Below, in pieces: positions 1-8,900 of a DNA stretch of 64,000 nt. The stretch is from Levilactobacillus hammesii DSM 16381 (GTDB lineage Bacteria; Bacillota; Bacilli; Lactobacillales; Lactobacillaceae), in contig NZ_AZFS01000016.1 in NCBI RefSeq assembly GCF_001434395.1, forward strand, positions 35,994 through 99,993. The letters run 5' to 3'. The notes below the pieces were generated by a model. The model was not told the origin of the DNA. It saw nothing but the letters and a program-made list of their open reading frames with translations, and did no database searches. A program made the translations under genes and the position numbers. The first letter of the stretch is position 1, and the number at the start of each line of letters is the position of its first letter.

Positions 1-521
1 GCCGCCACATCCAAATTACGGTCACCGATCATGATTGCCTCCGACTTGACCACATCGTATTTCTGACAGAGGGCCAACAAACTGGTCGGATCAGGCTTTC
101 GTGGAAAGTCATCATCCTTGGTGACATAGCCGCTGAAGAACTGATCGAGTCCTAATGCAGCCAACCGGTCCAAGGCCCGATGATCGCGGTGAGTCAGTAG
201 AAAATTACGGCCACCCGCGGCCGTTACCTGCGCCAATAGTTCGGCGGCACCGGGAAATGCCTGGGTCTCATCGAGCAGAGGCGCCGCCAATCGCTCATAA
301 ATCTTCGTCAACCGAGCCCGGTCTACTTGGTATTCCGCCGTAAACCGCTGATAAGCCCGACCCAAACTGTGTTGCCGCATTGACCGATAGATGTCCTCGC
401 TGTCAATTTCAAAGTCGTTAACCCCACAGGCGACAAGTGCCTCGCCAAAGGCCTTGACCATTCCTGGATAGGTATTGACCAGGGTGCCATCAAAATCCCA
501 AAAAAGTTGCTGATAACGCAT
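1..521 (-). CDS. HAD-superfamily hydrolase (3' end outside window)
   Basis: Only the first ~173 residues are present; the gene runs off the left edge. The N-terminus has HAD motif I (FDGTL, with the nucleophile Asp in WDFDGT). Motif II/III-like residues follow (LLTHRD, then a KPDP stretch), and the visible part ends with GDRNLDV, the acidic motif IV that binds magnesium. This is the phosphoglycolate-phosphatase-like branch with a helical cap; the substrate cannot be told. I chose the ATG at 521 over the in-frame ATG at 527, because AGGAGG (528-533) directly abuts the latter and lies 6 bases from the former. It starts 25 bases after dtd and is probably co-transcribed with it. Confidence 0.88.
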   Translation of the reverse strand, partial: MRYQQLFWDFDGTLVNTYPGMVKAFGEALVACGVNDFEIDSEDIYRSMRQHSLGRAYQRFTAEYQVDRARLTKIYERLAAPLLDETQAFPGAAELLAQVTAAGGRNFLLTHRDHRALDRLAALGLDQFFSGYVTKDDDFPRKPDPTSLLALCQKYDVVKSEAIMIGDRNLDVA

Positions 522-546
522 TGTCATCCTCCTAAAAACGGGTCCG

Positions 547-993
547 TTATTTGTGATCCGTATCGAACCAAATCGTGACGGGACCATCATTTACCAGCGC
601 CACTTGCATGTCGGCGCCGAACACCCCCGTTTCGACGTGAATTCCGGCCGCCGCTAATTTTTCATTGAGTTCTTCGTATAATTTTTTAGCATGTTGGGGT
701 TCCCCAGCTGCCGTAAAACTAGGACGGTTGCCCTTTTTGGTACTAGCATATAACGTGAATTGGGAGACAGACAGGATGCTGCCAGCCACGTCTGCCAGAC
801 TGAGATTCATCTTCCCCGCATCGTCTTCGAAGACCCGCAGTTTACTAATCTTATGCACCAGGTAGTCAACCTCAGCGCTGGTGTCACTGTCCTGAGCCCC
901 CACCAGCAGACAAAATCCCTGTTGAATTTCCCCGTGAACTTGACCGTTAATTGTAACCGAAGCTTCACTCACTTTTTGAAGTAATACCCGCAT
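547..993 (-). CDS. dtd: D-aminoacyl-tRNA deacylase
   Basis: A 148-residue cytoplasmic enzyme that hydrolyses D-aminoacyl-tRNAs (and Gly-tRNA-Ala), recycling tRNA mischarged with D-amino acids. Seen: the two family active-site signatures, SQFTLYA in the middle and [11 protein letters not shown] near the C-terminus (the cis Gly-Pro motif). The length is normal for the family. An upstream in-frame ATG at 1017 exists, but the start at 993 follows AAAGGCGGG at good spacing and gives the canonical [13 protein letters not shown] beginning. It lies downstream of rel, a common pairing in Bacillota, although a strong terminator separates the two here. Confidence 0.96.
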   Translation of the reverse strand: MRVLLQKVSEASVTINGQVHGEIQQGFCLLVGAQDSDTSAEVDYLVHKISKLRVFEDDAGKMNLSLADVAGSILSVSQFTLYASTKKGNRPSFTAAGEPQHAKKLYEELNEKLAAAGIHVETGVFGADMQVALVNDGPVTIWFDTDHK

Positions 994-1053
994 CGTATTC
1001 CCGCCTTTCTGTCGCATACAAATTGTTTGATCACTGGAAAAATTAAATCAATG

Positions 1054-1091
1054 CGTGAAAAAAGGGCAGCCTAACCGCCCCAATTTTCACG
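1054..1091 (-). terminator. Terminator after rel, bidirectional
   Basis: A long stem with outer arms CGTGAAAA/TTTTCACG, inner arms GGGCGG/CTGCCC and a 5-base loop. On the minus strand the inner stem is followed by six T. It lies between the rel stop and dtd, so it should reduce read-through into dtd. Confidence 0.75.
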
Positions 1092-1100
1092 TGTCTCGTT

Positions 1101-3332
1101 TTAATGGAACGCCCGCTTAACCACATAGACGTCCGGAATGTTCTTAATGTTATCGATGATCCGTTGTAATTCAAACTGATTTCTGGTGCCCACACTGACC
1201 GAAATGATTGCCATCCGGTTGTGATCAACCTTGCCGTTAATCGACGTCAGGAACTTGGTATTGTTGTTAATCGTCCGTAAGACATCGTTTAACATGCCAT
1301 TGCGATTGTAACCCTGGACTTCGATATCGGCATTGTAGTTGGTCTTGTCACCAGCCGTGTTGCCCCACCGAACGGCTACGATTCGTTCACCATTCTCCTC
1401 GGCGTGTCTAACGTTGGGGCAGTCCTTGCGATGAACTGAAACCCCACGACCCTTGGTGATGTACCCCACGATGTCGTCGCCAGGAACCGGTGAACAACAG
1501 TGACTCAACCGAATCAACAGGTTGTCGACGCCCTCAATGACCACGCCATCGGACTCCTTACCCTTGCGATCCTTCTTATCATTATCGGGATCGTTCTTAA
1601 TGGTTTGGTGTTCCTCCAGCAGTTCACGTTCTTCTTGCCGCTGACGCTCATTTTCTTCGGCCTGACGGACGCCTTCCGTGAGTCGGTTAGCCACACCACG
1701 TGGTTGGATATCACCGAACCCAATGGCCGCCAATAAGTCATCGGCATGCTGGTAGTGCATCTTAGCCGTGACCTTTTCCAAGTTTTCCTTGTTCATCAAG
1801 GCCTTAGGCTCGTAGCCCAGCTCGCGGATTGTCCGTTCCACGGCATCTTGCCCCGCCACGATGTTTTGTTCGCGATCGGTTTGCCGGAAGAACTGCTTGA
1901 TCTTGTTACGAGCTCGCCGCGTTGAGACCAACTTTAACCAGTCACGACTGGGACCAGCGGAACTTGAAGACGTGCGAATATCCACGATATCTCCGTTTTT
2001 GATCTCGTAGTTCAACGGCACAATCTTACCGTTAATGGTGGCCCCGGTGGTGTGATGGCCCACCTCGGTATGAATGGCATAGGCCATGTCCAAGGGACCG
2101 GCACCCTTAGGGAGTTCGAGGACATCCCCCTTGGGCGTAAAAGCATAGACGTGGTCGCCAAAGAGTTCACCCTTGACACTGTCCATGAAGTCGGAGGCAT
2201 CATCGGTATCTTCTTGCAATTCAATGATGTGCTTGAAGATATTGAGTTTATCGCCGGAATTGGTCTCTTGAACCTTATCCGTGACCCCTTCCTTGTAAGC
2301 CCAGTGCGCGGCAACCCCATATTCAGCGACCGCGTGCATTTCCTTGGTCCGGATCTGCACTTCCAGCGGCCGACCCTCGGGACCAATCACCGTCGTATGC
2401 AAAGATTGGTACATGTTGGCCTTAGGCATAGCAATGTAGTCCTTAAACCGACCAGGCATGGGCTTCCATTGCGAGTGAATGGCCCCCAAGACGGCATAAC
2501 AGTCCTTAATGGTATCGACAATCACCCGAATGGCCAGTAAGTCATAGATTTGGCTAAACTGCTTGTGTTGATCCTTCATCTTCCGGTAAACCGAGTAGAT
2601 ATGCTTGGGCCGACCGTAGATTTCGGAATCCAAATTCAAATCCTTAATTGAGGACTGAATGACCTCGATGGCCCCCGCGATGTACTGCTCCCGTTGATCA
2701 CGCCGGGAATTCATCAGGTGAACAATGCGGTAGTACTGTTGCGGGTTCAGGTAACGCAGGGAAATGTCTTCCAGTTCCCACTTGATCGTACTAATCCCTA
2801 AGCGATCGGCCAGCGGCGCATAAATCTCCAAGGTTTCGTTGGCAATCCGCCGCTGCTTATCGGGCCGCAAGTGCTGCAGCGTCCGCATGTTGTGCAGTCG
2901 ATCGGCTAATTTCACGATCATGACGCGAATATCCTTGGACATCGCTAAGAGCAGCTTCCGGTGATTTTCCGCCAGTTGTTCTCGGTTAGATTTATACTTA
3001 ATCTTCCCTAGCTTCGTGACACCGTCCACGATCAAAGCCACGTCATCGCCGAAGAGCTCCCGCACATCACTCAAGGAAACCCCGGTATCCTCCACAATAT
3101 CGTGCAGGAACCCGGCAGAAACCGTTTCGGGATCCATGTTTAAATCAGCTAGGATTCCCGCCACTTGAATAGGATGCATAATGTAGGGTTCACCAGATTG
3201 ACGATGCTGGTCTTTGTGGGCAACCGTTGCAAAATGGCAGGCTTTAACCACCATCTCAACGTGTTGCGCATTCATATATTTACCGACTCTGGCAATTACT
3301 TCTTCAGCCGTCCAGACACGTTCTTTGGTCAT
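1101..3332 (-). CDS. rel: Bifunctional (p)ppGpp synthetase/hydrolase (long RSH)
   Basis: A 743-residue stringent-response enzyme that makes (p)ppGpp from ATP and GTP/GDP on starvation and also degrades it. Domain order: HD hydrolase domain (HDIVEDTG at ~77-84, with the metal-binding HD intact, so hydrolase-competent), synthetase domain (EVQIRTKEMHAVAEYGVAAHW-type region near 325-345), TGS domain (~390-450), a Cys/His-containing conserved region and a C-terminal ACT domain. The track-length start would be GTG 3347. ATG 3332 is preferred because GGTGG lies 8 bases ahead of it. The small membrane-protein gene 28 bases upstream may share its transcript. Confidence 0.97.
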   Translation of the reverse strand: MTKERVWTAEEVIARVGKYMNAQHVEMVVKACHFATVAHKDQHRQSGEPYIMHPIQVAGILADLNMDPETVSAGFLHDIVEDTGVSLSDVRELFGDDVALIVDGVTKLGKIKYKSNREQLAENHRKLLLAMSKDIRVMIVKLADRLHNMRTLQHLRPDKQRRIANETLEIYAPLADRLGISTIKWELEDISLRYLNPQQYYRIVHLMNSRRDQREQYIAGAIEVIQSSIKDLNLDSEIYGRPKHIYSVYRKMKDQHKQFSQIYDLLAIRVIVDTIKDCYAVLGAIHSQWKPMPGRFKDYIAMPKANMYQSLHTTVIGPEGRPLEVQIRTKEMHAVAEYGVAAHWAYKEGVTDKVQETNSGDKLNIFKHIIELQEDTDDASDFMDSVKGELFGDHVYAFTPKGDVLELPKGAGPLDMAYAIHTEVGHHTTGATINGKIVPLNYEIKNGDIVDIRTSSSSAGPSRDWLKLVSTRRARNKIKQFFRQTDREQNIVAGQDAVERTIRELGYEPKALMNKENLEKVTAKMHYQHADDLLAAIGFGDIQPRGVANRLTEGVRQAEENERQRQEERELLEEHQTIKNDPDNDKKDRKGKESDGVVIEGVDNLLIRLSHCCSPVPGDDIVGYITKGRGVSVHRKDCPNVRHAEENGERIVAVRWGNTAGDKTNYNADIEVQGYNRNGMLNDVLRTINNNTKFLTSINGKVDHNRMAIISVSVGTRNQFELQRIIDNIKNIPDVYVVKRAFH

Positions 3333-3360
3333 ATTGGACGCCACCACCCTTAGTTATAAA

Positions 3361-3696
3361 TTATGATTCGATTGTCTTTTTCGTTTGCGTTAACCCGTAC
3401 CCCAGATAAGACAGGCACAGATAAACAATAGCAAAGTACCAGGTATACTGAGGCAAAAACAGGTAAGCACCCAGCCAATAGACCAGTGGCCAAATCAACA
3501 GCCACCACTCCGGTTGCGTGCGCCGATACATGGCGCGCCCCAAAGCAACCGCTAGGCCCCCGTTGACGATCGCCAGCAATCCGCCAAAGCGCCAGACCGG
3601 TCCAATCCCGATCCATGCCACGACCGCGGGAACCACGATGCCCATGATTATACCAACAACCCAGTACCGCCAACCAACTCTCTCCAAAAATGCCAT
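3361..3696 (-). CDS. Small integral membrane protein of unknown function
   Basis: A 111-residue protein with about four hydrophobic segments: a Val/Ile/Gly-rich one at ~12-30, one at ~36-52, a Trp/Leu-rich one at ~64-80 and one at ~86-100. The tail is short, charged and C-terminal. I do not recognise a named family. It sits between rsmE and rel on the same strand, 28 bases from the rel start. A promoter-like sequence is just upstream (3731-3759), so it may be the first gene of the rel transcript. An overlapping ORF in another frame (3350-3703) is less membrane-like and is taken as a shadow. Confidence 0.7.
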   Translation of the reverse strand: MAFLERVGWRYWVVGIIMGIVVPAVVAWIGIGPVWRFGGLLAIVNGGLAVALGRAMYRRTQPEWWLLIWPLVYWLGAYLFLPQYTWYFAIVYLCLSYLGYGLTQTKKTIES

Positions 3697-3730
3697 TCAG
3701 CATTCACCCAACTCTCTTATAATTGGAACT

Positions 3731-3759
3731 ATTTTAGCATGTTTTCACGGAGATTTCAT
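3731..3759 (-). promoter_or_regulatory. Predicted promoter for the membrane protein-rel transcript
   Basis: On the minus strand: ATGAAA, 17 bases, TAAAAT, with TGC immediately before the -10 (extended -10). It lies in the only gap between rsmE and the membrane-protein gene. Confidence 0.5.
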
Positions 3760-3763
3760 CAAA

Positions 3764-4516
3764 TCATCTCGGTTGTTGGAGCTCCAGGACCATTGAAACG
3801 GCAGACAGGAGGTATAATGGCGCCGTTTCCGTCCGTAAAATCCGTGGCCCTAACCCGACCAAAGTCGTCTGCGCAGCCTGTGCGGCAGCAACTTCGGCGG
3901 GACTAATTCCACCCTCGGGGCCAAAGATCGTCAGCAGACGTTGTCCAGGCGTCAAGGCCTGTAGTTGCTGATTTAAGGCACTTTGTTCGCCCTGCTTAGC
4001 TGATTCTTCATAAGCCATCAACCGGACGTCTACGGGCTCCTGTAGGACCGCAGCGAGATTGGCTGCATACTGGACAATGGGGCGTCGGAGTCGGTGAGAC
4101 TGTTCCGCCGCACCGTGGGCAATTTTCGTTAGGCGTTTGAGCTTCTTATCTACCTTATTACCCTGCCACTTGGCCACGGACCAGTCGCCACCAAAGAAAA
4201 TAATGCGGTCAACGCCCAGTTCCGTGGCTTTCTGTGTAATCCATTCCGCTTTCTCCTGTTTTGGTAACCCACAGGCAATAGTAACGTGCACGGGCAGCTC
4301 CACCTTGGGCGTTGGCACTGCCGTCAGCGTCACCGTAGCCTCATCGGCCGTGACCTGGGAGAGCTCACCGTGAAACAGCTGGGCCGTCTCATCGACGAAT
4401 TCAGCCGTGGCCCCAGTTTCGGCCCGCAGAACCGTTATCCAGTGGTGATAGATCACGTCGGTTAGGCGGACCTGATCACCGTCTTGATGCGTTTCTTCTA
4501 AGAAATACCGCTGCAT
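3764..4516 (-). CDS. rsmE: 16S rRNA (uracil(1498)-N3)-methyltransferase
   Basis: A 250-residue SPOUT-family methyltransferase that N3-methylates U1498 of 16S rRNA. Seen: an N-terminal PUA-like region starting MQRYFLEE, and the C-terminal SAM-binding knot residues IFGPEGGISPAE and LGPRILRTETAP, diagnostic of RsmE. The start is 2 bases after the prmA stop, with its ribosome site inside the end of prmA. The prmA-rsmE pair is therefore translationally coupled, as in many Bacillota. Confidence 0.97.
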   Translation of the reverse strand: MQRYFLEETHQDGDQVRLTDVIYHHWITVLRAETGATAEFVDETAQLFHGELSQVTADEATVTLTAVPTPKVELPVHVTIACGLPKQEKAEWITQKATELGVDRIIFFGGDWSVAKWQGNKVDKKLKRLTKIAHGAAEQSHRLRRPIVQYAANLAAVLQEPVDVRLMAYEESAKQGEQSALNQQLQALTPGQRLLTIFGPEGGISPAEVAAAQAAQTTLVGLGPRILRTETAPLYLLSAVSMVLELQQPR

Positions 4517-4518
4517 GC

Positions 4519-5469
4519 CTATTCGTCCTCCGTTGGCTTATGGGCGATGACACCACGCCAATCCTTCATTTGCAGGATGTTATCAATAATAAAGCCTTGT
4601 TTCTTTTGCGCCGCCACGACTTCATCCAACTTGTCCGCGATGATCCCAGAGGTCAGGAAGTAGCCGCCTTCGGTGAGGTTTTCCCACGCTTGGGGAACTA
4701 ATGGCAAGATGATCTCGGCTAAAATGTTCGCTACCACTAAGTTAACGGGATGATGGATGCCCTTGAGCAGGTCATTGGGCTTTGCCAAAACGTCTTGCGC
4801 CACGGGATTCAAGTCGAGATTGGTCTTGGCAGAGCGCACGGCGACTTCATCGAGGTCAAAGGCTGTGATGTCCTTAACACCCATGTACTTCGCCGCAATA
4901 CTTAAGACACCCGAACCAGTTCCGACATCGTACATGGATTCGCCCCCACGGACGACCATTTCCAAAGCAGTCATAGATAAACGCGTGGTTGGATGAGTCC
5001 CGGTACCAAACGCCATGCCGGGGTCTAAGCGGATAACGTTCTCGCCGGCCTGAACGGGTTGGTAGTTTTCCCAACTCGGCGTCACGGTTAGATAGCGCGT
5101 TACCCGGACTGGATGGTAATACTTCTGCCAAGCTGTGGCCCAACTCTCATCGTCAACGGCCTTGGTGGTCACCGTTCCGGGTTGGGGATCGAGACCGAAC
5201 TGGCTGAGTTCGGCGACGCGTTGCTTAATCGTTGGCAGAATTTCGGGAACAAAAATGGTTTCGGGATAGTACGCCGTAATCAGCGCGCCACTGGTCCGGT
5301 GTGGAATCGTTTTTAAGTCCACGATTTCTCCGAACTTGCCGGCTTTTAGGTTGGCGTAGTCGGCCGCGTCGTCGATCTTCACGCCACTCGCGCCGGCCTC
5401 CTGTAAAATGTTGCTGACCGCTTCAACGGCCTCATTGGTAGTTAAGACACTTACTTCGGTCCATTCCAT
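4519..5469 (-). CDS. prmA: Ribosomal protein L11 methyltransferase
   Basis: A 316-residue SAM-dependent enzyme that trimethylates ribosomal protein L11. Seen: an N-terminal substrate-recognition domain starting [11 protein letters not shown], then a Rossmann methyltransferase with [14 protein letters not shown] and motif [15 protein letters not shown], and [12 protein letters not shown] as the NxxA motif. AAGGAGG precedes the ATG at 5469. A strong terminator (5495-5531) separates it from the upstream small gene, so it should have its own promoter or rely on read-through. Confidence 0.97.
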   Translation of the reverse strand: MEWTEVSVLTTNEAVEAVSNILQEAGASGVKIDDAADYANLKAGKFGEIVDLKTIPHRTSGALITAYYPETIFVPEILPTIKQRVAELSQFGLDPQPGTVTTKAVDDESWATAWQKYYHPVRVTRYLTVTPSWENYQPVQAGENVIRLDPGMAFGTGTHPTTRLSMTALEMVVRGGESMYDVGTGSGVLSIAAKYMGVKDITAFDLDEVAVRSAKTNLDLNPVAQDVLAKPNDLLKGIHHPVNLVVANILAEIILPLVPQAWENLTEGGYFLTSGIIADKLDEVVAAQKKQGFIIDNILQMKDWRGVIAHKPTEDE

Positions 5470-5494
5470 GACTTGTTTCCTCCTTAATTTATGT

Positions 5495-5531
5495 AAAAAA
5501 GAGCTGGAGACAACAATCTTGTCACCAGCTC
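5495..5531 (-). terminator. Terminator of the small gene at 5569-5886
   Basis: GAGCTGG-A-GACAA, a 5-base loop, then TTGTC-A-CCAGCTC. The stem is perfect apart from one A-A mismatch and is followed by six T on the minus strand. Confidence 0.85.
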
Positions 5532-5568
5532 ACCGCTAAACATTTAAGAAATTGACGAAGACGGCCGC

Positions 5569-5886
5569 CTAGACCTTCTCGGTTTTGGACGGGTGGTCAG
5601 CGTTTTTTTGCTTTCGCTGGGCAAGACGTGTTTCCAGATAATCCAACATGTCCGCCTCATTTTGGAATACGCGGGGATGCTTCTGTTTATGCAGGCGCAA
5701 ATCAATCTCGTTAATTCGCTGACGCCCGGTCCACGTATGCCCATAACGAATGATTACCCGGTTATTGAGCGAATCTTTTCCGAATTTGAAGACGTAGACG
5801 CTCTCTGGCGCCATCAACGGCCGAATATACGATTTTTCATAACGATAGTTGTTCTGCCGCAAAAACTCTTTGGTTCGACTCAGCAT
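5569..5886 (-). CDS. Conserved hypothetical protein, basic, 105 aa
   Basis: A soluble, basic protein beginning MLSRTKEFLRQNNY. Its centre is rich in beta-forming residues (SVYVFKFGKD, RVIIRYGHTW), followed by a charged helical C-terminus. No signal peptide or membrane segment is seen. I do not recognise the family. The start at 5886 is set by AGGAGGTGAT at 5891-5900, 8 bases ahead; the longer GTG start at 5895 would lie inside that site. It forms a single-gene unit ending in the terminator at 5495-5531. Confidence 0.75.
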   Translation of the reverse strand: MLSRTKEFLRQNNYRYEKSYIRPLMAPESVYVFKFGKDSLNNRVIIRYGHTWTGRQRINEIDLRLHKQKHPRVFQNEADMLDYLETRLAQRKQKNADHPSKTEKV

Positions 5887-6315
5887 GGTAATCACCTCCT
5901 ATACAATGACAATCTACTCGGTTCTCAAACATTTTAAGGCCACTTCGGTTGTCTAACCCACTTTAAAATGTATCAATAATTGATAATAGTTGATTTCACG
6001 CCGGATTGCAAGTAAAAAGTCTACTCGGCGTAACATTTGCGGTGCTTGATTTCACTTCGGCATTCACTATTTTGTAAACACTTACATTATACTATGATTT
6101 ACGTTTTATTGAAACCTTTAATGCAAACAAACGCCGTCATTAAAGCATTCTTAAATTTCGATAATCTTGAAAGAACGTTTTAACCACAACATTGTGACAG
6201 AATCCCCAATATTTTTGCTTAAACTAGTCGCCTAAGTAGCCTATGATAGAAATGAATAAGTAACTCCGTTTTTGACTTAAGTTCAATTCTCTCATCCTAT
6301 TAAGGAGTGCATATA
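5887..6315. other. Intergenic, divergent promoter region
   Basis: About 430 bases, AT-rich, between divergently transcribed small genes, with no credible ORF. For the plus-strand gene a weak promoter is visible: TTAAAC at 6219-6224, 17 bases, TATGAT at 6242-6247. The near-palindrome ATCAATAATTGAT lies near 5976. Nothing else was recognised. Confidence 0.4.
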
Positions 6316-6564
6316 ATGCTACTTTTACTGCTAATTCTACTTGGCCTATTCACCTACAAACTATTCAGCAGTTGGATCTGGTGGCTTCTTCCTATAATTA
6401 TCATCATTGACCTCGGCCTATGGGTCAGTCACCACTTGGTTCTGATCGCGGTGATTATCGCGATCAGCTTAGTCCTGTATGACAGAATCGTTTACCAAGG
6501 GACACACCATCATCGCTGGTTCTCTCCGTCTTCTTCGACACGTCCTAAGCACATGAAGCCCTAG
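6316..6564 (+). CDS. Small hydrophobic membrane protein, 82 aa
   Basis: Almost entirely hydrophobic up to residue ~60: a Leu-rich helix at ~1-14, a Trp/Ile-rich helix at ~18-35 and a Val/Ile/Leu helix at ~42-58. The tail is short and polar with His, Ser, Arg and Lys. I do not recognise a family. The ATG at 6316 is chosen because AAGGAG (6302-6307) lies 8 bases ahead; an in-frame GTG at 6307 overlaps the ribosome site. It is probably monocistronic, with mscL following after a 120-base gap. Confidence 0.65.
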   Translation: MLLLLLILLGLFTYKLFSSWIWWLLPIIIIIDLGLWVSHHLVLIAVIIAISLVLYDRIVYQGTHHHRWFSPSSSTRPKHMKP

Positions 6565-6687
6565 CGATGCCGCGCAATTTTCACGTCACTCAGTTTGACG
6601 GCTGCGTTTTGGTTGCAATTTAAAAATAAATCGTTAAAAATAGAAGTTAAATGAAACGGCCCTATGCCGTGAGGGAGGAAATTTATT

Positions 6688-7065
6688 GTGCTGAAAGAAT
6701 TTAAAGCGTTTATCGCCCGGGGAAATGTGATGGACCTGGCCGTTGGGGTTATCGTTGGGGCTGCATTCACCGCCATCGTCAATTCCCTGGTGGAAAATCT
6801 GATCAACCCCCTACTAGGAATTTTCATTGGTAGCATCGACTTCTCCGATCTCGTGCTGACTGTGGGTAAAGCACACTTCCGCTATGGTGCCTTTATCAAC
6901 TCGGTCATTAACTTCTTAATTATCGCCTTTGTGGTCTTCCTGCTGATCAAGCTCTTAAACAAGCTGGTTCCTAAACCGGTCGAGGAAAAGGTTGAACCGG
7001 AACCTACGGCTGAAGAAAAGTACCTCAAGGAAATTGTTGAGATGATGAAGAAAGACGACAAGTAA
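6688..7065 (+). CDS. mscL: Large-conductance mechanosensitive channel
   Basis: A 125-residue inner-membrane channel that opens under extreme membrane tension to release solutes during hypo-osmotic shock. Seen: the conserved N-terminus [20 protein letters not shown] (S1 amphipathic helix and TM1), the INPLLG loop, a second hydrophobic helix (~68-90) and a charged C-terminal helix. The start is GTG at 6688 with GGGAGG 9 bases upstream. A terminator follows at once. Confidence 0.97.
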   Translation: MLKEFKAFIARGNVMDLAVGVIVGAAFTAIVNSLVENLINPLLGIFIGSIDFSDLVLTVGKAHFRYGAFINSVINFLIIAFVVFLLIKLLNKLVPKPVEEKVEPEPTAEEKYLKEIVEMMKKDDK

Positions 7066-7074
7066 GCTCTCTTT

Positions 7075-7105
7075 AAGGATGGTCACGGGGTGGCGATCCT
7101 TTTTT
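7075..7105 (+). terminator. Terminator of mscL
   Basis: AAGGAT/ATCCTT stem with a ~15-base partly paired loop, followed by a run of T at 7100-7105. Confidence 0.75.
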
Positions 7106-7172
7106 GCTGTACGAAATTTAGACCCATTTTTACGTCGAGACCCGCAATTTTAAGGAAAAAATAGAGTTCCGC

Positions 7173-7201
7173 TTGAAATCAGGTGCTCAGCCCCATAAAA
7201 T
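7173..7201 (+). promoter_or_regulatory. Promoter of the secreted protein-nuclease operon
   Basis: TTGAAA (7173-7178), 17 bases, TAAAAT (7196-7201). The predicted 5' leader contains a small hairpin (ATCATC/GATGAT) just before the ribosome site. Confidence 0.7.
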
Positions 7202-7292
7202 TAAGCCAAGACACCTTTTTGGGGTGCCCATTAATTTATGGCTAAAGCCATCATCCTTGCGATGATTTACATATAAAGGAGCGACAACACGC

Positions 7293-7889
7293 ATGATGTT
7301 CTTTCTTATTTGGCTACTACTCTGCGCCGGCGGTGGTTACTGGGCATTTACCCATCACCGTAAATGGCTCGTGGCCCTCAGTGCCGTCCTATTCGTCTTT
7401 GGCGGGATCGGTGCTCTCGGTTCAACCCAACCGACCGTGACAACCAAGACGGTGAAGGTCGGGACACAACGCCTGTCTAAAGCACAACAGGAATCCCGTC
7501 AGTTAGCGGCTTCTGCTAGTCGACAAGACAAGGCGTTCGCATTGGTCGACAGTCAGGTGGCCACCTCAAATTCCGTCAGTGAGTCTAAAGCTGATAGTGC
7601 GAGTGAAGCCACTGCCAGTTCCCAAGCAACCGCTAAGTCGGCTTCCAAGGCGGCCGCCAAAGCAGCCGCTCACCAGGAGGCCAGCAGTCAACATACCCAA
7701 ACCAGCAACGCTAGCCATCGACAAGGGGACCTCGACACCAACAAGGCCCAAAAGATTGTGGGTAACCGTAATTCTAAGATCTACCACACCCCCGATCAGG
7801 CAGGCTACCACATGAACAGTAGCAACGCAGTTTATTTCCAAACAGAGGCCCAAGCCAAGGCGGCGGGTTATAGAAAGGCGCTTCGCTAA
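7293..7889 (+). CDS. Membrane-anchored Ser/Ala-rich protein with C-terminal Ada-like ('sunset'-type) motif
   Basis: 198 residues. An N-terminal pair of hydrophobic segments (~3-20 and ~27-45) anchors it. A long low-complexity region of Ser, Ala, Lys and Gln (~60-150) follows. The C-terminal ~40 residues contain GNRNSKIYH, NAVYF and AGYR. That pattern resembles the zinc-binding domain of Ada but has no cysteine, so zinc binding is not expected. As far as I recall, such cysteine-less domains are called sunset domains in some annotations. The stop overlaps the start of the next gene (TAATG), so it is translationally coupled to a secreted nuclease. The function is unknown, perhaps wall or DNA association. 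Confidence 0.75.
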   Translation: MMFFLIWLLLCAGGGYWAFTHHRKWLVALSAVLFVFGGIGALGSTQPTVTTKTVKVGTQRLSKAQQESRQLAASASRQDKAFALVDSQVATSNSVSESKADSASEATASSQATAKSASKAAAKAAAHQEASSQHTQTSNASHRQGDLDTNKAQKIVGNRNSKIYHTPDQAGYHMNSSNAVYFQTEAQAKAAGYRKALR

Positions 7890-8749
7890 TGAAAAAATCA
7901 CTCACACTCACGATCAGTATTCTGGCCTTACTGGGGCTCGGCTTAAGCGGCTGTGGTCAGCAAAAGTCAACGGCTAAATCGGCCAGTTCCAGCACTAAAG
8001 TCGTTTACGATCACGGTCCCCAAAAGAAAGCCAGTAGCCTAGAGAAGGCCAACGCTTCTGAAAAAGCCCGACTGGATCAGCGGCAATCCAAGTTAAATCG
8101 CCAACAGGCCAGTTTGAAAGCCGCTAAAAAAGCCACGCCGGCCCCTCACACCACCACGACTAAATCTTCCGGTGTAAATCTGGCCAATCTAACCTACAGT
8201 GGTCAACAAGAAATCACCGTCAATCAGAACAAACCCGGTTTCACCCGCGCACAGCTCTCGACCAGCCACGGCGCTTGGGCAACTTACGCCAATCTGGATA
8301 GTCTGAACCGTGTCACCGGTGCCTCCGCTCTCCTCAATCAGTCATTGATGCCGTCCGCGACCCGCGAACCCCTAACGGTTGATCCCACGGGGTGGCACAA
8401 CAAGCGTACCCAGCACGGCTGGCTCTATAATCGTAGCCACCTGATTGGTTACCAATTTACCGGGCAGAACAACAATCCCAAGAATTTAATGACGGGAACC
8501 CGCACGCTGAACAATCCCAGCATGTTGCATAATGAAATGGATGTTGCCACTTACCTCAAGTCCAGCAAACGTCACTACGTCCGGTACGCCGTGACGCCGG
8601 TCTTTAAGGGCAACGAACTGGTGGCCCGGGGCGTCCAGATGCGGGCACAGTCAGTCGGCTCCAATGCCGTTCATTTCAACGTTTATATCTTTAACATCGA
8701 ACCCGGTTATACGATCGACTACGCCACGGGCTATAGTCACGTCAGTTAA
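7889..8749 (+). CDS. Lipoprotein DNA/RNA non-specific endonuclease (EndA/NucA-like)
   Basis: 286 residues. The lipoprotein signal peptide ends in LSGC with Cys22 as the lipidated residue. A charged linker (~25-95) and a His-Asn-His-type non-specific nuclease domain (~100-286) follow. The catalytic segment is YNRSHLIGYQFTG (His184), with RSHLIG in place of the DRGH of the archetype, followed by NLMTGTRTLNN for metal ligation. Relatives degrade extracellular nucleic acid or act in DNA entry. The start overlaps the upstream stop by one base. The role as a competence nuclease or scavenging nuclease cannot be decided here. Confidence 0.9.
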   Translation: MKKSLTLTISILALLGLGLSGCGQQKSTAKSASSSTKVVYDHGPQKKASSLEKANASEKARLDQRQSKLNRQQASLKAAKKATPAPHTTTTKSSGVNLANLTYSGQQEITVNQNKPGFTRAQLSTSHGAWATYANLDSLNRVTGASALLNQSLMPSATREPLTVDPTGWHNKRTQHGWLYNRSHLIGYQFTGQNNNPKNLMTGTRTLNNPSMLHNEMDVATYLKSSKRHYVRYAVTPVFKGNELVARGVQMRAQSVGSNAVHFNVYIFNIEPGYTIDYATGYSHVS

Positions 8750-8788
8750 CCATTTCACCCGCAGCTGTGATTAATTCGCAAGTTAGCT

Positions 8789-8815
8789 TACCTTTCTCAG
8801 ATAAAATGCTATACT
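8789..8815 (+). promoter_or_regulatory. Promoter with extended -10
   Basis: TTACCT, about 16 bases, TATACT (8810-8815) preceded by TGC, an extended -10. Between it and the gene, an ATCGT/ACGAT inverted repeat and a further ATCGTGAT copy (8831-8870) look operator-like. Confidence 0.55.
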
Positions 8816-8900
8816 ATTTGAGAGATGCGATATCGTAAAGAAAACGATTGATTTCCCAAAATCGTGATATAAAATTATGAATCGTCAAGAGGATGAGCAT

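Noticed and set aside
3350..3703. 117-codon ORF overlapping the membrane-protein gene
   Set aside because: Same region in another frame; the 111-aa frame has clear transmembrane segments and an intact end, while this one has none and runs into the rel ribosome-site region.
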